The notes beneath the pieces are model-generated. The model saw only the letters and a list, made by a program, of their open reading frames with translations, was not told the DNA's origin and did not search any database. From Akkermansia muciniphila (GTDB lineage: Bacteria; Verrucomicrobiota; Verrucomicrobiia; Opitutales; UBA953), in NCBI GenBank assembly GCA_943331445.1, contig CALQLO010000017.1, forward strand, positions 1 to 40,174: DNA of 40,174 bases, read 5' to 3'. Made by a program: the position numbers and the translations under genes. Shown one piece after another: positions 1 through 7,669 of the stretch. Every line of letters begins with the position of its first letter. Positions within the stretch are counted from its first letter, which is position 1.

Positions 1-34
1 GGCAGGGGTGGGAAAACTTTTCGGGTCTCGGGAG

Positions 35-59
35 GTAGGGCTGACCGCCTCGGTCAGCC
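35..59 (+). repeat. REP-like palindrome 1 (GTAG foot)
   Basis: GTAG at 35-38 is followed directly by a perfect 9-bp stem, GGCTGACCG (39-47) and CGGTCAGCC (51-59), with a 3-nt loop CCT. This is the layout of REP sequences used by REP-associated tyrosine transposases: a GTAG/GGAG tetranucleotide at the foot of a hairpin. It pairs head-on with the next element to make a BIME-like doublet. Confidence 0.7.
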
Positions 60-61
60 GC

Positions 62-87
62 GGTTGAGCGAGGTCGCTCAACCCTAC
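62..87 (-). repeat. REP-like palindrome 2 (inverted partner of element 1)
   Basis: On the minus strand GTAG (87-84) is followed by a perfect 9-bp stem: GGTTGAGCG (62-70) pairs with CGCTCAACC (75-83) around a 4-nt loop. It faces element 1 only two bases away, so GGTAGGG and CCCTACC bracket the doublet. The stem sequence differs from element 1 although the architecture is the same. Confidence 0.7.
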
Positions 88-107
88 CCAAGGCAAGCAT
101 TCCCCCG

Positions 108-135
108 ATACTCCATACTCAATACTCGATACTCA
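108..135 (+). repeat. Four tandem copies of a 7-nt ATACTCN unit
   Basis: Four consecutive units read ATACTCC, ATACTCA, ATACTCG and ATACTCA. Immediately downstream, CACTTTTG is directly duplicated at 141-148 and 149-156. No coding function is evident; the stretch lies between the REP-like doublet and the third REP-like element. The rest of 1-316 shows no gene that I can support. Confidence 0.7.
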
Positions 136-192
136 CCCGCCACTTTTGCACTTTTGCACAGGCCGAAGGCCGATTTGCACCTTTACACATAA

Positions 193-217
193 GGACAGCA
201 CGTGGTGCTGTCCCTAC
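193..217 (-). repeat. REP-like palindrome 3
   Basis: Stem GGACAGCAC (193-201) and GTGCTGTCC (205-213) with loop GTG, followed by CTAC (214-217), which is GTAG on the minus strand. It is nearly identical to the element at 2484-2508, on the other side of the symporter gene. Confidence 0.75.
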
Positions 218-316
218 CTCGGGAAGCTAATGCTCCGAACTGGTCATTTGGCGGAGGGGAACGCGGTTGCCACGCAGGGTAGGGGGAAACAGAAATAGGT
301 CACCCCGCTCCCCGCT

Positions 317-2221
317 ATGAATATTACTTGGATTGATTGGGTCATCGTTGCCGCCTCGATTCTGGTCTGCTTCGTCCCCGCGCTGTTCCTCGCCAAGCGC
401 TCGAGCGGCAGTACCGCCGAGTTCTTCGCCTCCGGCCGCTCGGTGCCCTGGTGGCTCGCCGGTCTCTCGATGGTCGCGACGACGTTTTCGTCCGACACCC
501 CGAATTGGGTGACCGAGCAGGTGCGCAAATACGGCGTCGCGGGCAATTGGCAGTGGTGGGCCTTCGTCCTCACCGGGGTGGCCACGGTCTTCTTCTTCGC
601 GCGCCTCTGGCGTCGCTCGGGTGTCATGACCGACCTCGAGTTTTACGAGCATCGCTACTCTGGCACCGCTGCCTCGGTCGTGCGCGGCTTCCGTGCCATC
701 TACCTAGGGCTGTTCTTTAACTGCTTCATCATGGGCATGGTCACTTTGGCTGCGTGCAAGATCGCTAACATTCTCTTCGGCATGCCTGCCTGGCAGACGA
801 TTGTCATCTGCGGCATCTTGAACGTCGTGTTCGCCGCCCACTCCGGGCTCTGGGGCGTGCTGGTCATCGATATGGTACAATTCTTCATCAAGATGACGGC
901 CGTCTTCGCCGCGGCCTGGTTCTCCTTGGTGGAAGTCGGTCGGCGCCTCACCGGCGAAGCCAGTGGTTGGGCTGGCCTGAAGGCTCTAGTCTCCAAACTT
1001 TCCACGCAGCAGGTCGTCACGACCAATGGCGTGCCGGTGATGTCGGTCTCCGACGGCAAGGGTCAGCCGATTCTGGACATGCTCCCGAACTTCACGATGC
1101 CAGACCTGGCGTTGATGATCTTCATCCTGCCGATTGCCATCAGCTGGTGGGCCAACTGGTATCCCGGCTCTGAACCCGGCGGCGGTTCTTATATCGCCCA
1201 GCGCATGCTGGCCTCGAAGTCGGAGAAGGATTCCCTCGGCGGTACGCTCTTCTTCAATATCGCCCACTACGTGCTGCGTCCGTGGCCATGGATTATCACC
1301 GCGCTATGCTCCATCATCGTCTACCCAGACCTCGCCTCAATCATCAAAGCCTTCCCGAACGCGGACCCTAAACTCATCGGCCATGACTCCGCTTTTCCGG
1401 CGATGCTCATGTTCCTGCCCGTCGGGTTCGTCGGCCTGATGGTCGGCGGCCTCATCGCCGCGAACTCTTCGACGATTCTGACGCACCTCAACTGGGGCTC
1501 ATCGTATCTCGTGCATGATTTCTATCGCCGATTCGTGAAGAAGGACGCCACTGAGGCGCATTACGTGAACGTCGGCCGTCTCTCGACCGTGTTGCTCTAC
1601 GTCGTCGCGGCGCTGCTCAGCTTGACGATGTCGTCGGCCCAGCAGGCGTTCCAGATTCTGCTCTCCATCGGTGCTGGCACCGGCCTGCTTTATCTCGCCC
1701 GCTGGTTCTGGTGGCGCGTGTCCGCTTGGTGCGAAGTCGTCGCCATGGTGATGTCGCTCGTGACCGCGGTGGCCGTACCGTACTTCATGCCGCACGCGGA
1801 CTTCGCGACCACGACCATCATCCAGGTCGGTATCACCACGCTGTCGTGGCTCATCACCGCGTATGTCGGTCCGCAGACGGACCGCGCGACGCTCATCGCC
1901 TTCTGCCAGAAGGTGAAACCGGCGGGACCGGGCTGGACGGACATCCGCGCCGAAGCCGGCATCAGCGATGCCGAAATCGCCCAGGAGAATCGTATCGGCT
2001 CCGCCTTCATTGGCTGGATCGCCGGCTGTGCCCTCATCTGGGGCTCGCTCTTCGCGATTGGTAATTTCCTTTATTCGTCCGGCGATCCCAAGCGCCTCAC
2101 CATGGCCTGGATTCTAACGGCCGTCACTACCGTCAGTGGCACCGTGCTCCTCAAGGTCACCCAGCAGTTATGGGCGGATAGCACGGCGTCACAGGCACGC
2201 GAAGACGCGAAGCGGGTGTAA
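317..2221 (+). CDS. Sodium:solute symporter family protein
   Basis: A 634-residue polytopic membrane protein of the sodium:solute symporter (SSS) family, expected to couple uptake of a small organic solute to the sodium gradient at the inner membrane. The N-terminal helix (WIDWVIVAASILVCFVPALF), the SSS-like segment after it (FFASGRSVPWWLAGLSMVAT) and about a dozen further hydrophobic stretches support this. An extended polar region around residues 220-260 and a hydrophilic loop near residues 540-570 lie between helices. Length fits the larger SSS members. The convergent neighbour is an aldose 1-epimerase, so a sugar substrate is plausible but only inferred. ATG at 317 places the first helix properly at the N terminus, but there is no clear ribosome binding site. 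REP-like clusters flank the gene on both sides. Confidence 0.9.
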   Translation: MNITWIDWVIVAASILVCFVPALFLAKRSSGSTAEFFASGRSVPWWLAGLSMVATTFSSDTPNWVTEQVRKYGVAGNWQWWAFVLTGVATVFFFARLWRRSGVMTDLEFYEHRYSGTAASVVRGFRAIYLGLFFNCFIMGMVTLAACKIANILFGMPAWQTIVICGILNVVFAAHSGLWGVLVIDMVQFFIKMTAVFAAAWFSLVEVGRRLTGEASGWAGLKALVSKLSTQQVVTTNGVPVMSVSDGKGQPILDMLPNFTMPDLALMIFILPIAISWWANWYPGSEPGGGSYIAQRMLASKSEKDSLGGTLFFNIAHYVLRPWPWIITALCSIIVYPDLASIIKAFPNADPKLIGHDSAFPAMLMFLPVGFVGLMVGGLIAANSSTILTHLNWGSSYLVHDFYRRFVKKDATEAHYVNVGRLSTVLLYVVAALLSLTMSSAQQAFQILLSIGAGTGLLYLARWFWWRVSAWCEVVAMVMSLVTAVAVPYFMPHADFATTTIIQVGITTLSWLITAYVGPQTDRATLIAFCQKVKPAGPGWTDIRAEAGISDAEIAQENRIGSAFIGWIAGCALIWGSLFAIGNFLYSSGDPKRLTMAWILTAVTTVSGTVLLKVTQQLWADSTASQAREDAKRV

Positions 2222-2305
2222 GCGGACAAGCTTCGGGTAGCAGGTGGCGGCAGTTTTGAACTCATAGGGAAACCGGAGACCGTATGATTGGCTCGGGTGT
2301 ATTGG

Positions 2306-2330
2306 GTAGGGGCGCCACTGCGTGGCGTCC
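2306..2330 (+). repeat. REP-like palindrome 4
   Basis: GTAG (2306-2309) precedes GGGCGCCAC (2310-2318), loop TGC, and GTGGCGTCC (2322-2330). The stem has one G-T wobble. It is the only plus-oriented element of the cluster between the symporter and galM. The 283-base gap 2222-2504 otherwise shows no gene. Confidence 0.65.
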
Positions 2331-2394
2331 GTGGGCGAAAGGGTGTGATCCGGCCGGATATCTTGCCCGGCTCGTCGTATCTTGTGCTGCGAAC

Positions 2395-2419
2395 GGACGC
2401 GACGCAGTCGCGCCCCACC
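2395..2419 (-). repeat. Degenerate REP-like palindrome 5
   Basis: GGACGCGAC (2395-2403) and GTCGCGCCC (2407-2415) form a 9-bp stem with one mismatch and loop GCA. The foot is GGTG on the minus strand instead of GTAG, so this copy looks decayed. Its stem resembles element 4. Confidence 0.5.
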
Positions 2420-2446
2420 CTCGGGATGAAGAATCGAGACAAGCTA

Positions 2447-2471
2447 TGTCGTGACGCGGTCCCGACCCTAC
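2447..2471 (-). repeat. Degenerate REP-like palindrome 6
   Basis: On the minus strand GTAG (2471-2468) is followed by GGTCGGGAC, a 3-nt loop, and an arm matching at 7 of 9 positions (2447-2455). It is an imperfect hairpin in the same orientation and phase as its neighbours, so probably a decayed copy. Confidence 0.5.
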
Positions 2472-2483
2472 CTAGGGGAACTA

Positions 2484-2508
2484 GGACAGCGCGTGGTGCT
2501 GTCCCTAC
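2484..2508 (-). repeat. REP-like palindrome 7, overlapping the galM stop codon
   Basis: Stem GGACAGCGC (2484-2492) and GTGCTGTCC (2496-2504), loop GTG, one G-T wobble, followed by CTAC (2505-2508). The minus-strand GTAG foot contains the TAG stop codon (2507-2505) of the epimerase gene. It differs from element 3 by a single base in the stem. Confidence 0.75.
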
Positions 2509-3650
2509 CTCATTACACCGAAACGGAAGATGAGCTGCTGTGCATACTGTTCGCCGGGGCGCAGGATGCCGCTCGGGTAGCCCATACGATGGAAGGCGGG
2601 TTGGTTCGGTGAATCCGGGAAGAGGCCGGGCTCGAGGCAGAAGCCTTGGCGGAAGGAGAAGGGCTTGGGCCAGCGACCTTGCTTGGTGCCATCGAGGAAA
2701 TTGCCGGTGTAAAGTTGGAGGCCCGGCGCATCGGTGAGGACTTCGAGGGTGCGGCCAGAGGTCGGCTCGGTGACGACCGCGGCGGCTTGCAGGGTTTTAT
2801 CAGCCCGGAGGACGTAGCAATGATCATAGCCACGCCCGCGGGAGAGTTGCTCATGCGTTGCGCCGATGCGCTCGCCGAGCGCGTGCGGCTGGCGAAAATC
2901 AAACGGCGTACCCGTTACGTCCATCAACGTGCCCGTCGGGATGAGCACGGGATTTACGGGGACGATTTGATCGGCCGAAAGGGTGAGGCGGTGGTCGAGG
3001 ACATTGCCTTCGCCAGCTAGATTGAAGAAGACGTGATTAGTCAGGTTGCAGGACGTGGCGGCTTGGGTGGTGGCCGTGAAGTCGATCTGCAGTTCGTTGG
3101 CGTGATCCGGCAGGGTGTAGGTGACGACCACCGTGAGCTCCCCGGGATAGCCTTCTTCGCCGTCGGGGCTCACATAGGTGAAGCGGACGATGGAGGCATC
3201 GGCGCTGCGGCTCGCGGCAGACTTCCAGACGCGCTTGTCAAAGCCGCGGAGTCCGCCGTGGAGGTGCTGGCCGTTGTTGTTCTGGGCGAGCGAAAAAATC
3301 TGACTGTCGATGGTGAGCTGGCCGGCGGCCAAGCGGTTGGCGTAGCGGCCGACCGTGCTGCCGAGGCAGGGATGGCCAGCGGCGTAGTCTTCGAAAGTGC
3401 GGAGCCCAAGGGTGACTTCACCGATGGCGCCGCGGATATCCGGCACGCGGACGGAGGTGAGCATCGCACCCAATTCACTGAGCGAGACTTCCATGCCGGT
3501 TGCGTTGGTGAGCGTGTGCCACTGCACGGGCTGGTCGCCCAGTTGGCCGTGTTGGCGACTTAAGCAGGTGCCGGGGCGGCGGCCACGTTGCCAGGTTAGT
3601 GCCGTGCAAGCGACGGTCGTGGCGGCGAGAAGGACATCGAGCAACTGCAT
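2505..3650 (-). CDS. galM: Aldose 1-epimerase (mutarotase)
   Basis: Catalyses interconversion of the alpha and beta anomers of hexoses such as glucose and galactose. The protein has 381 residues. The GalM fold is clear from about residue 38: a GRYANRL motif (111-117), the substrate-binding His in NGQHLHGG (about 139-141), the catalytic acid His206 in TNHVFFNLAG, RGYDHCYVL (about 283-291), and the catalytic base Glu340 in GFCLEPGLFPDSPNQ. The first 20 residues are hydrophobic and could be a signal sequence, although they lack an N-terminal positive charge; secreted mutarotases are known. No internal start fits better, so the ATG at 3650 was kept with moderate certainty. The stop codon lies inside a REP-like element, so the original C terminus may have been altered by one or a few residues. 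The gene is convergent with the symporter. Confidence 0.9.
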   Translation of the reverse strand: MQLLDVLLAATTVACTALTWQRGRRPGTCLSRQHGQLGDQPVQWHTLTNATGMEVSLSELGAMLTSVRVPDIRGAIGEVTLGLRTFEDYAAGHPCLGSTVGRYANRLAAGQLTIDSQIFSLAQNNNGQHLHGGLRGFDKRVWKSAASRSADASIVRFTYVSPDGEEGYPGELTVVVTYTLPDHANELQIDFTATTQAATSCNLTNHVFFNLAGEGNVLDHRLTLSADQIVPVNPVLIPTGTLMDVTGTPFDFRQPHALGERIGATHEQLSRGRGYDHCYVLRADKTLQAAAVVTEPTSGRTLEVLTDAPGLQLYTGNFLDGTKQGRWPKPFSFRQGFCLEPGLFPDSPNQPAFHRMGYPSGILRPGEQYAQQLIFRFGVMR

Positions 3651-3702
3651 GGAAATAAACTGGGCGGGCCGGGCGGCTTCGCCAAGTCAAAGACGCGGGC
3701 AC

Positions 3703-3727
3703 AAAAAACCCGCCATCTCGGCGGGTT
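3703..3727 (-). terminator. Rho-independent terminator of the clpP-rhomboid-prc operon
   Basis: An 8-bp perfect stem AACCCGCC (3707-3714) and GGCGGGTT (3720-3727), loop ATCTC, runs on the minus strand into a T tract (As at 3703-3708). It sits 21 bases past the prc stop codon and separates the operon from galM. Confidence 0.85.
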
Positions 3728-3747
3728 GATCGGCGGAGGCCGAAAGG

Positions 3748-5958
3748 TTATTTGGCGACGGCGGCAGGTGCCTTGGTGGCGACCCCGCCAGCCTGTCCGG
3801 AGGCGAGGACGTTGGACCAATCGGTTGCGATGCGGACCGCCTCGTGAAGTTGGATATCATATTCTGGCCAGTCTTCGTCTTCGAGCGGGTCGCGCATCCG
3901 ATTCGCCTTCTTGCTCTTATTGATGGAGTCCGGCCCGTCCTTCTTTTCCTGTTCCAAGGCGGCGTTGAGTTTCACGTCGCTGATTTTATATTCCTTCTTG
4001 GCGTAGTCGGAAAGCTCGCGGCGGATTTGATCACGGAATTCGAGGTCGTCTTTGCGTTCGGTGCGGCGCTGTTCGAGTGAGAGGGAGACATCCTTGCGAC
4101 CCTGGCGGTTCTTGGTCCAATCAATCGTGCGGTTCAGCGTGAGGAATTCGGGGAGTTCCGATTGGCGGCGGGCGCTGCCGGCGGCGAGCGAGGCAATCAA
4201 GCCATCCGTCAGCTTAGCCTTCAGCCAATCGCCTTCGTCGGGCTTGGTCATCGTTGGGGTGACGGAATCCCACGGTAGGGGGCGATCGAGATCAGCTTCA
4301 GCCACCGGCATCACGGAGTAGACCGAGGGCACGACGATATCGGCCGGGACGCCCTTGAGCTGGATGGAGGAGCCGCTGGGAGCGTACCACTTCTGGATGG
4401 TGACCTTGACGGCCGACTTCAAATTGCGGTCGAAGCGGCTCAACTCGATGATGTTCTGGACCGAGCCTTTGCCGTGGGTGGTGACGTCGCCGACGATGAT
4501 GGCGCGGCGGTGGTCGTGCATCGCCCCGGCGAAGATTTCAGAAGCAGAGGCCGAGAGCTTGGACGTCAGCACGATGAGCGGCCCATCCCAGGCTACCTTC
4601 TCATCTTCATCGCGGTAGTCTTCGGAGCGGCCTTGGCTATCGCGGACCTGCAGGACCGAGCCCTTCGGGATGAAGAGGCCGGAGATATCGACCGCCTCGG
4701 TGAGGAGGCCGCCGCCGTTCTTACGGAGATCCATGATCAGGGCCTTGATGCCGAGTTTCTTAAGTTTACCGATTAGCTGTTCGATATCGGCCGAGGGGCT
4801 GGAGCCAGAGCCATCAGGGTTCTTGCCGTAGAAAGCCGGGAGGTCGATGACTCCCAGCATAATGGTACCGTTACCGTTGGGGACTTCAAAGGCCTTGGCG
4901 GAGGCCATCTGGCTGACGAGTTTAATCTGGTCGCGCTTGAGGGCGACGACCTTGCGGCCGCCAGCCGCCATGTCGACGAGGAGGCGGACGGTCGTATTCT
5001 GTTTCCCGCGGATGCGGCCGATGGCCTTCGAGAGGCGCATGCCCACGATGTCTTCCATCTCGCCTTTCTCGCCTTGGCCGACCGCGATGATCTTATCGCC
5101 GGACTTTACTTGGCCAGAGAGGTCGAGTGGGCCGCCGGGCAGGATATCTTTGACGACGCAGAGGCCATCTTCGTCGGAGAGTGTCGCGCCGATGCCCACG
5201 AGCGAGTTGCGCATCGCGATTTCAAACTCTTCAAGCGACTGCTGGGAGAAGAAGGTTGAGTGTGGGTCGTATTGGCTGGCGTAGGAGTTGAGGAAGATTT
5301 CTTCGACCTCATGTTGGTCGTAGTTGAGGTAGGAGCGGCTCTTGCTGTAGCGCTTTTTCAGACGTTCCACCGCCTCGGCGGTCTTGGTGGGGGTAATCTC
5401 TGGCAGGGAGTGGTCTTTGGGGGCCTTGGCCTTGGCGCCCGTGCGGTCCTCGCCGAGGAGCTCGGAGAGCATATCGAGGCGGAGGCGGCGGCCCCAGAGG
5501 GCGTCGGCGGCTTCGGCGTTTTCAGGCCAATTGGCCTTCTTGCGTTCAACGGGGAAGGTGCCGGGCTGGGTCAGGTCGATGGGACGATCGAGGGCGGCGA
5601 GATTCGAGACTGTGCGCTGGTCGACTTTCTTTTTGAAGAGCGTGTAGATTTCAAACGCCGGGGTCAGGTTGCCGCGCTGCAGGTAGAGGTCCAAGGTCTT
5701 GCCGTAACGGGTCACGAATTCATCCACCTCTTCGGCCGTGAAGTACATCTTCGCGCCATCGAGGTTTTCGCAGTAGGTCTTCACGACGGAGTTCATGTCG
5801 ATGGAGGACATCTCCTTTTTACTGATATGAAGCTTCTCGAGGAGGGCCGCGGTGGCGCGGGTCTCGTTCTGCATCGACTGCGTGGTGGTGAAGCTTCCGG
5901 TTTGGGCGGAAACGAGCGCAGCTAGGAGAACCAGCAGCGGGGTCAGGCTTAGTCGCAT
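3748..5958 (-). CDS. prc: C-terminal (tail-specific) processing protease, peptidase S41
   Basis: A 736-residue periplasmic serine protease of the Prc/Tsp group, which cleaves proteins from unstructured C termini. It starts with a signal peptide (LLVLLAALVSAQ, cleavage near residue 19), followed by the helical N-terminal Tsp domain, a PDZ domain (about 245-330, with VGIGATLSDEDG and GDKIIAVGQG) and the S41 catalytic domain. The catalytic Ser is in SASASE (about 471-473) and the catalytic Lys is 497 in GKGSVQ, the standard Ser-Lys dyad. There is one extra residue before GKG relative to the E. coli pattern I remember. A charged Lys-rich C-terminal region (about 590-736) corresponds to the DUF3340-type tail of Tsp proteins. 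It is the last gene of a three-protease operon, 15 bases after the rhomboid gene and directly before a terminator. No Shine-Dalgarno sequence is visible. Confidence 0.93.
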   Translation of the reverse strand: MRLSLTPLLVLLAALVSAQTGSFTTTQSMQNETRATAALLEKLHISKKEMSSIDMNSVVKTYCENLDGAKMYFTAEEVDEFVTRYGKTLDLYLQRGNLTPAFEIYTLFKKKVDQRTVSNLAALDRPIDLTQPGTFPVERKKANWPENAEAADALWGRRLRLDMLSELLGEDRTGAKAKAPKDHSLPEITPTKTAEAVERLKKRYSKSRSYLNYDQHEVEEIFLNSYASQYDPHSTFFSQQSLEEFEIAMRNSLVGIGATLSDEDGLCVVKDILPGGPLDLSGQVKSGDKIIAVGQGEKGEMEDIVGMRLSKAIGRIRGKQNTTVRLLVDMAAGGRKVVALKRDQIKLVSQMASAKAFEVPNGNGTIMLGVIDLPAFYGKNPDGSGSSPSADIEQLIGKLKKLGIKALIMDLRKNGGGLLTEAVDISGLFIPKGSVLQVRDSQGRSEDYRDEDEKVAWDGPLIVLTSKLSASASEIFAGAMHDHRRAIIVGDVTTHGKGSVQNIIELSRFDRNLKSAVKVTIQKWYAPSGSSIQLKGVPADIVVPSVYSVMPVAEADLDRPLPWDSVTPTMTKPDEGDWLKAKLTDGLIASLAAGSARRQSELPEFLTLNRTIDWTKNRQGRKDVSLSLEQRRTERKDDLEFRDQIRRELSDYAKKEYKISDVKLNAALEQEKKDGPDSINKSKKANRMRDPLEDEDWPEYDIQLHEAVRIATDWSNVLASGQAGGVATKAPAAVAK

Positions 5959-5973
5959 AAAGGGGGAGGGGTG

Positions 5974-6861
5974 TCAGCGTAGGCGGGCGCTGAGGTCTTC
6001 CAACCTACGTTTCTCGGCAGGCGTGAGCGAGCCGAAACCCCCGTCGGAAATCTTGTCCAACAGCCCGTCTAACTCAGCCCGGGCTTGGGTCTGGGTGAGT
6101 GCTCGTGGGCTATTCTCTTCAGTAGGCGCCTCAAAGGAGGGGCTGGGTGCTTCGGCGGAGGGCATCTGGACTTGAGCGTAGCTCGGCCCCTGATTTGTCC
6201 GGTTAAGCGTCCGCCAAGCAAAGAATCCTAGAACCAGACCGCCGAGGTGGGCCGAGTGGGCGATGCTATCGGTCCAAGCGGCGTGCCATTTAGTCCAATC
6301 GTGCCGACCGGGCAGTTCGGCGAAGATCCAGCCAAGCAGCGTGAAGAGTGCTGTGAGCAACAGCATCCAGCGGACCTTGAGCGTGACTGGCAGGAAGAAG
6401 AACAGCAGCAGGGTGATCTGGTGATCGAGCTTATCCAGTAGCGCGACCAGCATCATCGCATAGACGCCAGCGGAGATGCCGATGATTGATCCGGGATGAC
6501 TCCCGCCGATGCCGGAGAGTTTCCAGAGCACGGCGCCAGCCAGTGTGCCGCCAACGAGAACGTAGAAGTAAGCACGCACGCCGTGCGTCTGTTCAACGAT
6601 CACGCCAGTCCACCAGAGCACGAGGCAATTGCCGAGCAGATGCCAGAAGCCATCATGCAGTAAGGCGTGCGTGAACCATTGCCAGACGAGGGGACGGGCT
6701 TCGCTGAGAATTGCCCAGCTGAGGAGGTCGGCACCGGCGGACTCCTGGATGAGGTTGATGATGAAGAACGCGATGAGCACGCCGACGGTCCAAGCGGTTG
6801 CGGAAATCGGCTCCCGGTAAGGGCGCTGATTCCGCATGTAGGCCCGGTCTCCGATGCCCAT
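5974..6861 (-). CDS. Rhomboid family intramembrane serine protease
   Basis: A 295-residue membrane protease with about six transmembrane helices. Rhomboid landmarks are WQWFTHALLHDGFWHLLGN (about 60-78, the H-x4-H-x3-N loop region), the nucleophile Ser130 in GISAG, and the partner His205 in AHLGG. The nucleophile motif is GISAG rather than the common GASG, but the spacing to the histidine is normal. After the last helix comes a Pro/Ser/Glu-rich linker and a C-terminal helix with SLTPAEKRRLEDLSARL; a similar 'LDKIS..G..SLT..EK' tail is common in rhomboids of Bacteroidetes and relatives. The gene lies 15 bases after clpP and 15 bases before prc, so it is co-transcribed with both. ATG at 6861 was chosen over the next Met at 6837 because it leaves the tight operon spacing. 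Substrates are unknown. Confidence 0.92.
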   Translation of the reverse strand: MGIGDRAYMRNQRPYREPISATAWTVGVLIAFFIINLIQESAGADLLSWAILSEARPLVWQWFTHALLHDGFWHLLGNCLVLWWTGVIVEQTHGVRAYFYVLVGGTLAGAVLWKLSGIGGSHPGSIIGISAGVYAMMLVALLDKLDHQITLLLFFFLPVTLKVRWMLLLTALFTLLGWIFAELPGRHDWTKWHAAWTDSIAHSAHLGGLVLGFFAWRTLNRTNQGPSYAQVQMPSAEAPSPSFEAPTEENSPRALTQTQARAELDGLLDKISDGGFGSLTPAEKRRLEDLSARLR

Positions 6862-6876
6862 GCGCGCGGCGTCCGC

Positions 6877-7485
6877 TTAGAGTTTCTTCACGATCGCATC
6901 GGCGAGGCCATACTCGATGGCCTCCTCGGCGTTCATGTAGAAGTCGCGATCGGTGTCCTTGGTGACCTTCTCAATCTTCTGCTTGGAGGCCTTGGCGAGA
7001 ATCTCGTTCAGCTCGGAACGGAGGCGTTCCATTTCCTGGGCCTGAATGTGGATATCGACGGCGGTGGCCTGGATGCGGCCCATGATGAGCGGCTGGTGGA
7101 TCATCACGCGGGAATGCGGGAAGAGCAGGCGGTTACCCTTTTCCTTGGGGGCCTGCAGGAGGATGGAGCCCATGGAGGCGGCCATACCGGTCACGACGAC
7201 CTTCACGGGGGAAGAGATCATGCGGATGGTGTCGTAGACGGCCATGCCGGAGGTGATGGAGCCACCCGGGGTGTTGATGTAGAAGGTGATCTCCTTGCCG
7301 GGGTCGATGCCATCGAGATAGAGGAGCTTTTCGACGATATCCCGGGCGGAGGCGTCTTCAACGGCGCCCCAGAGGAAGATCTTCCGCTGTTCGAGGAATT
7401 TCTTCTGAATGAGCATGGAGCTCGGGCCGCCTTCCTTCGGGGCAGCGGGGGTCTTCTCGTCCTCGTCTTCGTCGTCGTTACGCAT
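6877..7485 (-). CDS. clpP: ATP-dependent Clp protease proteolytic subunit
   Basis: The tetradecameric serine peptidase that degrades proteins unfolded by ClpX or ClpA/C in the cytoplasm. The 202-residue chain carries the full triad: Ser in GMAASMGSILL, His in MIHQP and Asp in KDTDRDFYM, as well as the family segments FYINTPGG and GLADAI. The N terminus has an unusual acidic run (NDDEDEDE) followed by a Pro/Gly linker, which may be removed by processing. I chose the ATG at 7485; a TTG four codons upstream is possible. No clpX or tig lies next to it. Instead it heads an operon with a rhomboid protease and prc. The promoter should lie in the 184-base divergent gap up to 7669, where I could not pick a convincing one. 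Confidence 0.95.
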   Translation of the reverse strand: MRNDDEDEDEKTPAAPKEGGPSSMLIQKKFLEQRKIFLWGAVEDASARDIVEKLLYLDGIDPGKEITFYINTPGGSITSGMAVYDTIRMISSPVKVVVTGMAASMGSILLQAPKEKGNRLLFPHSRVMIHQPLIMGRIQATAVDIHIQAQEMERLRSELNEILAKASKQKIEKVTKDTDRDFYMNAEEAIEYGLADAIVKKL

Positions 7486-7669
7486 GGGAACAGCCAAGTT
7501 GCCCGAAACCTCGCCCGTGGCAAGCGTGGGGAGGGCGGAGAGCGGGGGAAATCATTCACAAAGGGAGGGGCACGAGGGCTGAATCCCGTCGGAGCGTCGT
7601 CCCCAGCCTGCTTTTTAGGAACAAGTGGGTGGACGGGGCGGTCAGTTTATAAACCATCGCCTAACCCTC

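Noticed and set aside
275-316. A further GTAG followed by a G run before the symporter start
   Set aside because: No complementary arm follows within a short loop, so it is not a REP-like hairpin.
3033-3563. 176-codon plus-strand frame within galM
   Set aside because: Antisense to the well-supported epimerase and without motifs.
5260-5925. 221-codon plus-strand frame opposite prc
   Set aside because: Shadow of the real protease gene; no family motifs.
7486-7669. Divergent promoter region between clpP and the DJ-1 gene
   Set aside because: Promoters must lie here, but no -35/-10 pair with acceptable spacing stood out, so none is reported.
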